Below, one piece after another: positions 37,701 through 45,313 of a DNA stretch of 64,000 nucleotides. The notes beneath the pieces are model-generated. The model made no database searches. It was not told the origin of the DNA and was given only the letters and a program-made list of their open reading frames with translations. The stretch's first letter is position 1, and the number at the start of each line of letters is the position of its first letter. The stretch lies in contig NZ_JAAXMS010000002.1 of assembly GCF_012290005.1 (NCBI RefSeq), positions 930,001 to 994,000 on the forward strand. The letters are read 5' to 3'. Source of the stretch: Crateriforma spongiae. GTDB lineage: Bacteria; Planctomycetota; Planctomycetia; Pirellulales; Pirellulaceae. The translations under genes were made by a program, and so were the position numbers.

Positions 37701-38663
37701 CTGTGGCTCTGGCACTTTGGCACAGCGATCGCCGGAAATCCGAACAACTTTGGATCCACTGGGCAGCGACCGACACATCCACTTCTGCTCGACTGGCTGG
37801 CATCGACGTTCGTCGAAGAGGGCTGGTCGGTGAAGGCGATGCATCGTCGCATCATGCTGTCCGATGCCTATTGCAGATCTGGAAGTCACCCCGACCCAAA
37901 GCGATTGCGAGAGCTCGATCCTGAAGGAATCAGCTACGCCGTCTTTCATCCGCGACGTCTGAGTGCCGAAGAGTTACGGGATTCGATGCTGGCCGTCACA
38001 GGTGAACTCAACCCAAAGCTTGGTGGCATACCCTGTCGACCCGAAATCAGTCAGGAAGTCGCGCTTCAACCGCGACAAGTGATGGGAACGTTCGCTGCTG
38101 CATGGACACCCAATCCGTTTCCCGATCAGAGACATCGTCGCTCGATCTATGTGCTCAAGCTGCGTGGTCTGATTGACCCGATGCTGGAAGTCTTCAATTC
38201 ACCCTCCCCCGACTTTTCCTGTGAGCAGCGAGAAACATCGACGGTCACACCGCAGGTGTTCAACTTGTTCAATGGCCGGAACACACACAATCGTGCGTTA
38301 TCGCTGGCTGCACGTGTCTTGAAGGAAACGGACAACGACCGCGACGCGATCCGGCGGTGCTTCCAACTGACACTCTTGCGTGAACCGACGCCGACCGAGT
38401 TGGAGGAATTCCTCGCGCACTGGCACCAGACAGAAAATTCGTTGCCCACCGATCCACCCTTTCGCGGCGCTCCGCCACTGGAAGTCCTCCGGGAAGCGGT
38501 CGAGGAAAACACGGGCGAGAAGTTCACGTTTGTGGAACGCCTCTTTTCAAACGCCGACTTCGTTCCTGATCTGAGACCGGCCGACGTCGACCGTCGCACA
38601 CGAGCATTGTCAGACGTCTGTCTGGTGATCCTGAATTCAAACGAGTTCGTGTATGTGTATTGA
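34746..38663 (+). CDS. SMP-30/gluconolactonase-cytochrome-PSD1 fusion protein
   Basis: This 1305-aa exported planctomycete protein has an N-terminal SMP-30/gluconolactonase-like propeller (RPNDCVVHSDGSVWFTD, DKPNGIAFSPDERWLFVTD). A PSCyt1 heme motif CLGCH follows (about residue 374), then PSCyt2/DUF1549 (LIRRATYDLTGLPATPEEVD, CARCHDHKFDP) and PSD1/DUF1553 (TTRVIVNRLWLWHFG). The start is uncertain: ATG 34746 overlaps the upstream stop, whereas ATG 34800 gives a compact signal peptide (MAELTCLRFVLVLVVILGIE). A REP palindrome spans this N-terminus (34768-34834), and a second one (36281-36390) is translated in frame as a linker rich in Ser, Ala, His and Gly between PSCyt1 and PSCyt2. The family's function is not known; electron transfer or sugar-lactone handling is only a guess. 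Confidence 0.85.
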   Translation: MRGKTLRYQHEARASESLMAELTCLRFVLVLVVILGIETNSLFAQEDVANNEGLPIEILKGESPFTPNAQWKQLSNGHAGCEGSQWEIRNGEFALMYAAHHDRLAFRWTESKGLEVWRDDSPEATSFRPDGSGGYYVVEQTTRQLTRWNSKGQQVAILADRYQGKRLNRPNDCVVHSDGSVWFTDPDWLFNQRPGDTKELAGQFVFRFDPRDNSLRKMVDGLDKPNGIAFSPDERWLFVTDSATKNLYRWKINNKNELDRREVFATFADTGNDGIAFDRFGRLWCCTKAGLAILNESGQTKTVVKTPGKPTSVAFAPAPSRSIAVTTRDACYITELAEEDAGQPQLVDRAGDDRKEDSEILFVRRVAPLLREKCLGCHGNDPDFIEGSLDLRTREGLLSGGDSGEPAIVVAAPQDSPLYLASTRQSDDWSEMPPKEAEQLSAEELQWLYDWIDSGAQWPSDDRRREIEETYEDEWSVEDGIVVQTSGGLDSHWTNRKYDPAGLWAYQPLQQYQHDAQGSESNTGSRSNGAHSGIAQSDSAHSLARRASKNHQNPIDVLIDEALPDELVAAPRADRRTLIRRATYDLTGLPATPEEVDAFVNDSGSDQQAFAKVVDRLLRSPHYGERMAQHWLDVVRYADSSGFANDYERGNAWRYRDYVVRSFNDDKPYDQFILEQIAGDELYPKDPEMIVATGFLRMGPWELTGMEVAKVARQRFLDDVTNSVGETFLAHSLQCARCHDHKFDPVPTRDYYSIQAVFATTQLAERKAEFVPDENTTGFDEQAYLKQKLQQHQQALDELDSVLLQNAQRWYQQQGKSPESWDRAIADLKAKGRKKNLFSDARSAMIKSGIAENEYPPKLVGFTPEQFGRERVARKGIERLRWELERYQPYALAVYNGRTRDVKGIYAPTRIPKDRFHKGELEQTAILTGGDPFSPGEPVSPGTLSVVNDQVTPSIPDTTSGRRAAFARWIADAKNPLTTRVIVNRLWLWHFGTAIAGNPNNFGSTGQRPTHPLLLDWLASTFVEEGWSVKAMHRRIMLSDAYCRSGSHPDPKRLRELDPEGISYAVFHPRRLSAEELRDSMLAVTGELNPKLGGIPCRPEISQEVALQPRQVMGTFAAAWTPNPFPDQRHRRSIYVLKLRGLIDPMLEVFNSPSPDFSCEQRETSTVTPQVFNLFNGRNTHNRALSLAARVLKETDNDRDAIRRCFQLTLLREPTPTELEEFLAHWHQTENSLPTDPPFRGAPPLEVLREAVEENTGEKFTFVERLFSNADFVPDLRPADVDRRTRALSDVCLVILNSNEFVYVY
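34768..34834. repeat. REP-like palindrome A (over start/signal peptide)
   Basis: The left arm is AGCACGAAGCGCGAGCGAGC and the right arm, reverse-complemented, is AGCACGAAACGCAAGCAAGT. It overlaps the alternative start at 34800 and encodes part of the signal peptide of the PSD1-family protein. Confidence 0.75.
36281..36390. repeat. REP-like palindrome B (inside coding sequence)
   Basis: The left arm AGCACGACGCGCAAGGCAGT matches the reverse complement of the right arm, AGCACGACGCGCAAGCGAGT, apart from a local swap. The 110-bp element is wholly inside the PSD1-family gene and keeps the reading frame open. Confidence 0.8.
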
Positions 38664-38673
38664 GACCTCAAAT

Positions 38674-38746
38674 ACTAGCACGACGCGCAAGCGAGTGAAC
38701 CCAGCTCTCGAATTCTCACGGGGACTCGCTTGCGCGTCGTGCTGGT
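38674..38746. repeat. REP-like palindrome C
   Basis: The left arm AGCACGACGCGCAAGCGAGT and the right arm ACTCGCTTGCGCGTCGTGCT are exact reverse complements, separated by about 27 bases. It starts 11 bases after the PSD1-family stop codon and lies upstream of the transposase gene. Confidence 0.85.
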
Positions 38747-38752
38747 CTATTC

Positions 38753-38779
38753 ATTCACTCGCAGGCGCTTCGTGCTGGT
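38753..38779. repeat. REP-like half-element next to transposase start
   Basis: ATTCACTCGCAGGCGCTTCG followed by TGCTGGT resembles one arm of the neighbouring palindromes. It ends immediately before the first ATG of the transposase gene. Confidence 0.6.
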
Positions 38780-39307
38780 ATGGAGAACACGATGAGTGAA
38801 CGACCGTTTAATGCCGACGAGCCAATCGCTTTCTTCCTTACATGGACCGCTTACGGCACGTGGCTTCCCGGAGACGATCGCGGATGGCACCGTTGGGGAA
38901 AAGGCGGAATCCAACCATCCGATGAGCGGATCCAAGAGTCCGCGAGGTCTGAGATGAAGAAATCGGCGTTTTTCTTGTCTGTTGATGATCGCGAAATCGT
39001 CGAAGAGACAGTGAAACGCCACTGCGAGATTCGCGAATGGACGCTGCACACGGTCAATGCACGATCGAATCACGTCCATGTCGTTGTTACCGCGTCGGGA
39101 TACGATCCGAAAACCGTTCGCGACCAGTTCAAAGCTTGGTGTACTCGGAAGCTGAAACCGTTTCATCCCGGACGCGAGCGATTCTGGACCGAAGGCGGTA
39201 GCCAGCGTTGGATCAACCATGACGATGATCTGGAAGCAGCCGTGCTGTACGTCGGAGAAGCCCAAGACAGAAAAGATCGCGAGGAACACCCGGGGTACGA
39301 AAGATGA
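38780..39307 (+). CDS. REP-associated tyrosine transposase (RAYT, Y1/IS200-like)
   Basis: This 175-aa protein belongs to the Y1 HUH transposase superfamily. It shows FFLTWTAYGTWLPGDDRGW at the N-terminus, typical of RAYTs in aquatic bacteria, the HUH metal motif in NHVHVVV, and a candidate catalytic Tyr in AVLYVGEAQD. RAYTs are single-copy domesticated transposases that process REP palindromes. The gene sits among at least five such palindromes, with one half-element touching its start and full elements on both sides. The start may be ATG 38780 or 38792 (MSERPF). It interrupts a metabolic gene block without breaking a gene. Confidence 0.88.
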   Translation: MENTMSERPFNADEPIAFFLTWTAYGTWLPGDDRGWHRWGKGGIQPSDERIQESARSEMKKSAFFLSVDDREIVEETVKRHCEIREWTLHTVNARSNHVHVVVTASGYDPKTVRDQFKAWCTRKLKPFHPGRERFWTEGGSQRWINHDDDLEAAVLYVGEAQDRKDREEHPGYER

Positions 39308-39350
39308 GCCAATACAAGAGGAATAGTGACCAATCGAGATTTGCACTTAT

Positions 39351-39435
39351 TAACACGCAGCGCAAGCAAGTTGATCAAGCAAGTGGCCCCCGCAACGAGA
39401 ACGCAGAGAGTCACTTGCTTGCGCTGCGTGCTAGT
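39351..39435. repeat. REP-like palindrome D
   Basis: The left arm ACACGCAGCGCAAGCAAGTT pairs with the right arm ACTTGCTTGCGCTGCGTGCT, about 44 bases away. It lies between the transposase gene and the sulfatase gene; its arm sequence differs slightly from copies A-C (GCAGCGC in place of GACGCGC). Confidence 0.75.
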
Positions 39436-39511
39436 ATCAGAAGGAAAACCGACATCAGCTACCTCAATCGAAGCGCAACCCGGAACACAAAACTCACCAA
39501 GCGGAACAAAG

Positions 39512-41044
39512 ATGAAGTCAACGAGACCTACAACACTTCTTCGTTCATCGTTCTGCCTTCCTCCTTCTGCCTTCGCTACATTCCTTCTTCTTTCATCCTT
39601 CTGCCTTCATCCGTCGGCCTTCGCACAGAATGTATTATGGATCATGGCCGACGACCTTCGGCCTCAACTCGGTTGCTACGGCGATGAAGTGGTCATATCG
39701 CCACACATTGACCAGTTTGCGCAGCGGGCATTGCGATTCGACCATGCGTACGTGCAAAGTGCGGTATGCAGCCCGTCCCGCAATTCAATGCTCAGTGGGC
39801 TTCGCCCAAACACGACGGGCTTACGTGGGTTTGGTACAAAAGTGCGTGATGTGATACCCGACATTGTCACTCTTCCCCAGCACTTCAAGAATCACGGCTA
39901 CGAAACCCGAGCATTTGGCAAGATCTTTCATATCTACGATGAATCGATGCTCGGTGATGAAGACGATGCCCAATCGTGGAGCGAACCCACTCGATGGCCC
40001 GAAGTTCCCGTGTGGGGACCTGAGCAGAACGCACTTCGCGACCGGCAGATCGCCGCAGCAAAGAAAACCGGAAAAGAGTTCAAGCATCCGCACGATTGGC
40101 CGCGAGCCGAAACATGGGATGATAGCGACATCCCTGACGATCAGATGCAGGACGGCGACACCACAGCAGCCGTCGAGAAATATCTGGATTCGCGGCAAGG
40201 AGATCAAACGCCGTTCTTTCTGGCGGTTGGATTTCTGCGGCCGCACCTGCCCTTTAACGCTCCCCAAAAGTACTGGGATCTCTACGACCCTACGACGCTT
40301 CGCCTTCCCGCGTTCCGTCAGCTTCCGAAAAACGTTCCCGCGTGGGTCGTGAACCGAGGCATCGTCAAGAACTATCACAACATGCCGTCGCTGGAAGAAA
40401 CCGATTCCGCGTTCCTGCAGCGATATCTGCAGGCTTACCTGGCGTGCATCAGTTACGTCGATGCTTGCTTTGGTCGTTTGATGGAGGCTCTTGAAAAGTC
40501 GGGGCATGCCGAGAACACGATCGTCGTGTTCATGGGCGACCACGGTTACCAAATGGGTGAGTATGACTCTTGGGGCCACAAGCACTCGAACTTTGAAATC
40601 TCGACCCGTGCACCGTTGCTGATTTCGTCGCCAAAGATGGCGCGAGCGGGAGCATCGTCAAACGCACTTGTTGAATTCCTTGACCTGTATCCGACGCTTT
40701 GCGATCTCGCGCATTTGCCCAAGCCTGAACACTTGGAAGGTATCAGCTTTTCGGACCTACTAAACGACGACACAAGCGTTCGTGACGCCGCATGCAGCGA
40801 GATGAAACGGCAAGGGCGTCTCGGCCGAAGCATCCGAACCGCCGAATTCCGATACACCGAATGGCGTGATCCAAAGAACAACATCGTGGCTCGTGAGCTG
40901 TATGACCATCGAAACGACACGACGCCCGGACAGCTCGAAATAGAAAACATTATCAGCGACCCAAAGATGACACACGTTGTCAGTCATTTGAGTCAGCGTC
41001 TGAATCAGCTCGTCCCAGCAAAAACGGAGAAATTGCATGAATAA
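39512..41044 (+). CDS. iduronate-2-sulfatase-like S1 sulfatase, secreted
   Basis: This 510-aa sulfatase has intact VCSPSRNSMLSG (formylglycine Cys86). MADDLRPQLGCYGDEVVISP and PNTTGLRGFGT, then AFGKIFH, are close in form to iduronate-2-sulfatases, so a 2-sulfated uronic acid or similar residue is a plausible target. FMGDHGYQMGEYDSWGHK provides metal ligands. The chosen ATG at 39512 gives a signal peptide built from imperfect repeats of a TTCTGCCTTC-like unit (residues about 8-38). An upstream extension of the frame to 39326 would translate REP copy D and is rejected. Its stop overlaps the DUF1501 start by 8 bases. Confidence 0.85.
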   Translation: MKSTRPTTLLRSSFCLPPSAFATFLLLSSFCLHPSAFAQNVLWIMADDLRPQLGCYGDEVVISPHIDQFAQRALRFDHAYVQSAVCSPSRNSMLSGLRPNTTGLRGFGTKVRDVIPDIVTLPQHFKNHGYETRAFGKIFHIYDESMLGDEDDAQSWSEPTRWPEVPVWGPEQNALRDRQIAAAKKTGKEFKHPHDWPRAETWDDSDIPDDQMQDGDTTAAVEKYLDSRQGDQTPFFLAVGFLRPHLPFNAPQKYWDLYDPTTLRLPAFRQLPKNVPAWVVNRGIVKNYHNMPSLEETDSAFLQRYLQAYLACISYVDACFGRLMEALEKSGHAENTIVVFMGDHGYQMGEYDSWGHKHSNFEISTRAPLLISSPKMARAGASSNALVEFLDLYPTLCDLAHLPKPEHLEGISFSDLLNDDTSVRDAACSEMKRQGRLGRSIRTAEFRYTEWRDPKNNIVARELYDHRNDTTPGQLEIENIISDPKMTHVVSHLSQRLNQLVPAKTEKLHE

Positions 41045-42431
41045 CCGCCGTGAGTTTTTATACGGCCTGGGGACGTCCCTGGGCAGCATTGCTTTTTCTG
41101 CGATGCTGGCAGACGAAGCACGCGCCGATGGAAAGCAGAGCCCGCTTGCTCCCAAGGACGGTCATTTTCCCGCGAAAGCAAAGAATTGCATCTTTCTGAT
41201 GATGGAGGGCGGACCGTCTCACATCGATACCTTCGATCCAAAGCCTGCGCTCAAAGATCTACATCTCAAAGAGTTTGTCCGAGAAGGACAGCAGAAATCG
41301 GCAATGGAGAGCGGAAAACGGTATTACGTGCAGAGTCCGTTCAGCTTCAGCAAGCACGGCCAAAGTGGCGCCGACATGGCTGACAACTGGGTACACCTCG
41401 CAAAGGTCGCCGATGAACTCTGTTTCTATCGAGGCTGCCAAGTCGACAGCGTGAATCACCCCACCGCCATGTACCAAATGAATTGTGGGAATCGCTTCGG
41501 GGGTGATCCAGGAATTGGTGCCTGGGTCACGTATGGGCTTGGTTCGATGAATCAGGATCTGCCGGGTTTCCTGGTGTTACCGGAAATCTCATACCCACAG
41601 GGTGGAGCTGCGAATTGGAGCAATGGTTATCTCCCGGCGTTTTATCAAGGGACGCCACTGCGACCTAAAGGCTCTCCCATCCTGGACCTTCAACCACCTT
41701 CTGGCGTGACTCCCCAGCGACAACGCCGCAATCTGGATCTGCTTGCGCGAATGAATACGCGGCACTTACAGCAACATCCTGAACACCGGGAGCTATCAGC
41801 TCGACTAGAGAGTTACGAACTGGCATTTCGGATGCAGACGGAAGTGCCCGAGGCGATCGATTTGTCGGGCGAAGATCAGCGAACGCTGTCGATGTATGGG
41901 ATCGGAAACGAAGCGACCGATGCATTTGGGCGGAAGTGTTTGCTCGCTCGAAAGATGGTCGAGAAGGGTGTTCGATTCGTACAGCTTTACAACGGCACCT
42001 GGGACAGTCACGACTACATCGAACGGGCCCACGAGAATCTCGTCCGTGGCGTCGACCAACCGATCGCCGCGTTGATCGCTGACCTAAAGGATCGGGGCCT
42101 CCTGGAAAGCACATTGATCGTTTGGTGCGGAGAGTTTGGAAGGTCGCCGGACAACGGAGTGCGCGGCGGTACCGCCTATGGACGTGACCACAACGCAAAC
42201 GCGATGACGATCTGGCTAGCCGGCGGCGGTTGCAATGCAGGACACACGATCGGAGCCACCGATGAAGTGGGGATGACCGCCGTCGAAGAAGTACATCACG
42301 TTCGCGACTTCCACGTCACACTACTTCGGTTACTCGGGCTCGATGACAACAAGCTGACGTACTATCACGCCGGGCGTTTCAAGCAACTCAGCCAGTTCGG
42401 CGGCAAGGTGATCGAGGAACTCATTGCCTAA
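41037..42431 (+). CDS. DUF1501 protein (sulfatase-like fold), Tat-exported
   Basis: This 464-aa protein starts with a Tat-type N-terminus (MNNRREFLYGLGTSLG) and carries DUF1501 landmarks: CIFLMMEGGPSHIDTFDPKP, DVNHPTAM-like DSVNHPTAMYQMN, TLIVWCGEFGRSP and GRDHNANAM. The family belongs to the alkaline phosphatase/sulfatase superfamily, but its activity is unknown. In planctomycetes it typically pairs with a PSCyt/PSD1 protein, as here. It overlaps the upstream sulfatase gene by 8 bases, so the two are translationally coupled. REP palindrome E lies 34 bases after its stop. Confidence 0.87.
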   Translation: MNNRREFLYGLGTSLGSIAFSAMLADEARADGKQSPLAPKDGHFPAKAKNCIFLMMEGGPSHIDTFDPKPALKDLHLKEFVREGQQKSAMESGKRYYVQSPFSFSKHGQSGADMADNWVHLAKVADELCFYRGCQVDSVNHPTAMYQMNCGNRFGGDPGIGAWVTYGLGSMNQDLPGFLVLPEISYPQGGAANWSNGYLPAFYQGTPLRPKGSPILDLQPPSGVTPQRQRRNLDLLARMNTRHLQQHPEHRELSARLESYELAFRMQTEVPEAIDLSGEDQRTLSMYGIGNEATDAFGRKCLLARKMVEKGVRFVQLYNGTWDSHDYIERAHENLVRGVDQPIAALIADLKDRGLLESTLIVWCGEFGRSPDNGVRGGTAYGRDHNANAMTIWLAGGGCNAGHTIGATDEVGMTAVEEVHHVRDFHVTLLRLLGLDDNKLTYYHAGRFKQLSQFGGKVIEELIA

Positions 42432-42464
42432 AGCGAATGGGCAAGCTACTTGCTTACTTTCCTT

Positions 42465-42534
42465 ACACGAATGAAGCGCAAGCGAGTGAATCACGTACTG
42501 CAAACTCACTCGCTTGCTTGCGCTTCGTGCTTGT
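42465..42534. repeat. REP-like palindrome E
   Basis: The left arm contains GAAGCGCAAGCGAGTGAATC and the right arm ACTCGCTTGCTTGCGCTTCG followed by TGCTTGT, with a 4-base CTTG duplication in the right arm. It lies between the DUF1501 and Gfo/Idh/MocA genes. Confidence 0.75.
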
Positions 42535-42595
42535 ATCGAGGTGGCTCCAAACGTTTCCCAGCTAGTCCACTAACCCACAACCATTGAAACCAACC

Positions 42596-43774
42596 ATGAA
42601 CCAAAACCCCAACCAACTTGACCGTCGACGATTTTCCCAGATCAGCTTTGCCACAATGCTCTCTACTGGTGTTGCTCCGGCAATGATTGGCCGTGCATCC
42701 GCCGTCGAACCAACGAGAAAGCTCGGTTTGGCCGTTGTTGGCCTTGGAGGCTACGCAACCTCATCGATCGCTCCGGAAGTCTCCTCCTGTCAGCATGTCC
42801 GGCTCGCTGGCGTCGTGACGGGTGACGCGGAGAAGGGAAAGTTATGGGCGCAAAGACATGGATTTAAGGAAGACGCGATTTATGACTACGACACCATCGA
42901 CAAGATCGCCGGCGACGATCGGATCGACTTCGTCCACATTGCACTTCCCAATTCGATGCACGCGGAGTTTGCGATCCGTGCCGCGAAGGCAGGCAAACAC
43001 GTCATGGTTGAAAAACCAATGGCGATTTCCAGTAAGGAGTGCGAACAGATCATCGCCGCCGCAAAACAGGCAGGCGTACTGCTGGGCGTCAACTATCGAT
43101 TGCACTGGGAGCCGCACCACGTTCGAGCAATCGACAAACTTTCGGGCGGGGCCGTCGGAAATCTGACCAATGGCAACTACGAATTCTCGTGGGGCTATGC
43201 TCGCGCATTGATGGGAAAGAACAAGGACCGGATCAAGAAGTGGCTGCTTAACCCGACGATGGCCGGCGGCGGCGCCTTGTTCGATACCGGTGTCTATCCC
43301 ATCCAAGCCGCGTGCTATCTGACAGGGCGAGAGCCGGTTGCAGTGCGCGGACTTCCCACAACATTTCATCATGATCTGTTTCCCGACGGCGTCGAAGAAA
43401 CCATGAGCTATGAGCTGTTGTTCGACGATGGTTTTCAGGCACTTTGCCGTGCAAGCTACAGCCAGTCGTTTCACCAATGCACCACGTTGGGGCCCAAAGG
43501 GTCTGTTGAGATTGTTCCTGGCGATTCCAGAGGCAGCGTTTTCGGTCAGTCCGGTGGAGGCAATCCGAGCCCAAAACGCCTGCTGGTCAATCGGAAAGAG
43601 GTTGTGCTTGAACAAACGCTTCAGCAAGCAGACTTGCTGGACGCATTCGCCCAAGCAATTATCCGCGGCGATAAGACGTTCAAGACACCCGGGGAAATGG
43701 GTCTAAGGGATATTCGTATCGTCGAAAAGATCTATGAATCAGCTGCCAGCGGCGGAGTTCGCGTCAACCTATAA
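42596..43774 (+). CDS. Gfo/Idh/MocA family oxidoreductase, Tat-exported
   Basis: This 392-aa protein has a twin-arginine signal (DRRRFSQISFATML), a Rossmann fold (LGLAVVGLGGYATS) and the family signature EKPMA, followed by VNYRLHWEPHH and AGGGALFDTGVYPIQ. It should oxidise or reduce a sugar or sugar derivative with a tightly bound NAD(P). The exported form is common in planctomycetes. I chose the ATG at 42596; a TTG at 42584 is possible. It follows the DUF1501 gene after a REP palindrome and may share its transcript. The substrate is unknown. Confidence 0.86.
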   Translation: MNQNPNQLDRRRFSQISFATMLSTGVAPAMIGRASAVEPTRKLGLAVVGLGGYATSSIAPEVSSCQHVRLAGVVTGDAEKGKLWAQRHGFKEDAIYDYDTIDKIAGDDRIDFVHIALPNSMHAEFAIRAAKAGKHVMVEKPMAISSKECEQIIAAAKQAGVLLGVNYRLHWEPHHVRAIDKLSGGAVGNLTNGNYEFSWGYARALMGKNKDRIKKWLLNPTMAGGGALFDTGVYPIQAACYLTGREPVAVRGLPTTFHHDLFPDGVEETMSYELLFDDGFQALCRASYSQSFHQCTTLGPKGSVEIVPGDSRGSVFGQSGGGNPSPKRLLVNRKEVVLEQTLQQADLLDAFAQAIIRGDKTFKTPGEMGLRDIRIVEKIYESAASGGVRVNL

Positions 43775-43877
43775 ACTGAAGCCGATCGAAACAGCGTGAT
43801 CGTTTTGGCGAGATCTGGCGGTCGAACCTCGGACGCTGACTCACGCCCTACCATCAAGAGAGAGCCCAGGATCGTAG

Positions 43878-43935
43878 GCGGTGCCGAAAACACCGCAAAA
43901 TAGGGCGGTTTTCGCGGGTCCAGCGGTTCGGACCC
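43878..43935 (-). terminator. candidate hairpins after tRNA-Arg
   Basis: Two perfect 6-bp inverted repeats, GCGGTG/CACCGC (43878-43896) and GGGTCC/GGACCC (43916-43935), lie 46-103 bases beyond the tRNA 3' end. They could stop transcripts from either side, but no long T-tract follows. Confidence 0.35.
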
Positions 43936-43980
43936 GAGAGCGAACTTGCGGGCCATGCCGAGTTCGCAAATTGAAAAGAG

Positions 43981-44054
43981 TACACCCGGAGGGATTCGAA
44001 CCCCCAACCCTCGGTTCCGAAGACCGATGCGCTATCCAGTTGTGCCACGGGTGC
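43981..44054 (-). tRNA. tRNA-Arg (anticodon TCG)
   Basis: Read on the minus strand, the 74 bases fold as a cloverleaf: acceptor stem GCACCCG/CGGGTGT (closing G-T wobble), anticodon stem TCGGT/ACCGA around the loop CTTCGGA (anticodon TCG, reading CGA), and T-arm GGGGG-TTCGAAT-CCCTC. The discriminator is A and CCA is not encoded. The D-stem has one A-C mismatch. Confidence 0.92.
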
Positions 44055-44233
44055 AGCTGTTGAAGCTCAATTTGTTTGGCTGGTTGGCCCCGGGATCGAC
44101 CGGGACCCAACCAAACAAACCACGATTGTACCGCATCTGGGGTAAACTCCAAGTCCGTTGGCCCGGCGAGTTTTGCCAATTCGTTTCGGCTTGTGCAATA
44201 AGCGGTTCGTGCCCCTTTCTTCGGATCAGATCA

Positions 44234-45313
44234 ATGCCTGACCGCCCCCTGAATCGTCGTCATTTCCTTGGGCGTGCGACGGTCGGACTGAGCACCGGCT
44301 TAGCGGTTTCCGCGACGGGATCGGCCGAGCCGCCGCAGCGATCCGTCCAAGGGAATACGAAAAGTGGTCGTGACGTCGATCGCAGAAACGTTTGGGTGGC
44401 CAGCGTTTGCCAGCACAAACTGTCTGCGCAGACACCGGAAGAGATGTCCACAAAAGTTCTGCGGCGGATGAAGGAAGTCGTTCCCACGAATCCCGACATC
44501 ATCTGTTTGCCAGAGTGTTTTCACGTCGCCAACATTCACGGCGGCGGTCGCCCACCGTTGCCCGATACCGCGGAAGTCCCCATCGGAAAGATCTCTCGAC
44601 CCTTCGCGGAGTTTGCCCGAGACCACCGGTGCTATGTGATTTGCCCGATCCACACGATCGATTCAGGACGTTATTACAACAGTGCCGTCATCATCGATCG
44701 GGCGGGACGCCTGGTGGGCGAGTATCGAAAGATCAATCCGACCGAAGACGAACTGAAGAACGGCATCACGCCGGGCCCCATCGACCCACCGGTATTCGAT
44801 TGCGATTTTGGACGCATCGGCGTGCAAATTTGCTTCGACATCAATTGGCAATCCAATTGGCAGCGACTTGCTGAGAAGGGCGCGGAGATCGTCTTTTGGC
44901 CGTCCGCGTTCGCCGGCGGGCAAATGCTTAACGCGATGGCAGCGACCTACAAGTACCACGTCGTGTCGGCAACGCGAATCCAGTCATCCAAGATCATCGG
45001 GCCCATGGGCGACGACGTGATTTCCTCGGGTCGGTTTGGCGAAGTCATCTACGGCCCGCTGAACTTGGAATCCGCGGTCATTCAAGGCTGGCAAGATATC
45101 GCCAAACTGGAACGAGCGGTGACCAAGTACGGTCGCAAGTTGAAGATGACGGTCAAGCACGATGAAGCCTGGGCGTTGATCGAAAGCCTGGACGATTCGG
45201 TCGACGTTGATTCGGTCCTTGAAGAGTTTTCGATCGAGACGTCACGCGACATGTTGATGCGGAACACTAGGCTGCAAAATCAGTTTCGAGTTCTGCCGGA
45301 CGACGAACCGTAA
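44234..45313 (+). CDS. nitrilase/carbon-nitrogen hydrolase family protein, Tat-exported
   Basis: This 359-aa protein has a twin-arginine signal (NRRHFLGRATVGLS) and a complete nitrilase-superfamily triad: Glu94 (CLPECFH), Lys166 (EYRKINP) and Cys200 (VQICFDINW). It should hydrolyse an amide or nitrile C-N bond; the substrate is not predictable. I chose ATG 44234, because the longer frame runs back through the tRNA gene. Its last 34 bases overlap the 3' end of the opposite sulfatase gene, so the two transcripts converge. Confidence 0.85.
   Translation: MPDRPLNRRHFLGRATVGLSTGLAVSATGSAEPPQRSVQGNTKSGRDVDRRNVWVASVCQHKLSAQTPEEMSTKVLRRMKEVVPTNPDIICLPECFHVANIHGGGRPPLPDTAEVPIGKISRPFAEFARDHRCYVICPIHTIDSGRYYNSAVIIDRAGRLVGEYRKINPTEDELKNGITPGPIDPPVFDCDFGRIGVQICFDINWQSNWQRLAEKGAEIVFWPSAFAGGQMLNAMAATYKYHVVSATRIQSSKIIGPMGDDVISSGRFGEVIYGPLNLESAVIQGWQDIAKLERAVTKYGRKLKMTVKHDEAWALIESLDDSVDVDSVLEEFSIETSRDMLMRNTRLQNQFRVLPDDEP

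Noticed and set aside
39326-39511. Longer N-terminus for the iduronate-2-sulfatase-like gene
   Set aside because: The extension would translate REP palindrome D; the ATG at 39512 is followed at once by a usable signal peptide.
36281-42534. CRISPR array as explanation of the repeated palindromes
   Set aside because: Copies are far apart, irregularly spaced, divergent and not separated by uniform spacers; no cas genes are present.
43946-44233. Longer N-terminus for the nitrilase-type gene
   Set aside because: The extension passes through the tRNA-Arg gene; ATG 44234 begins a proper twin-arginine signal.
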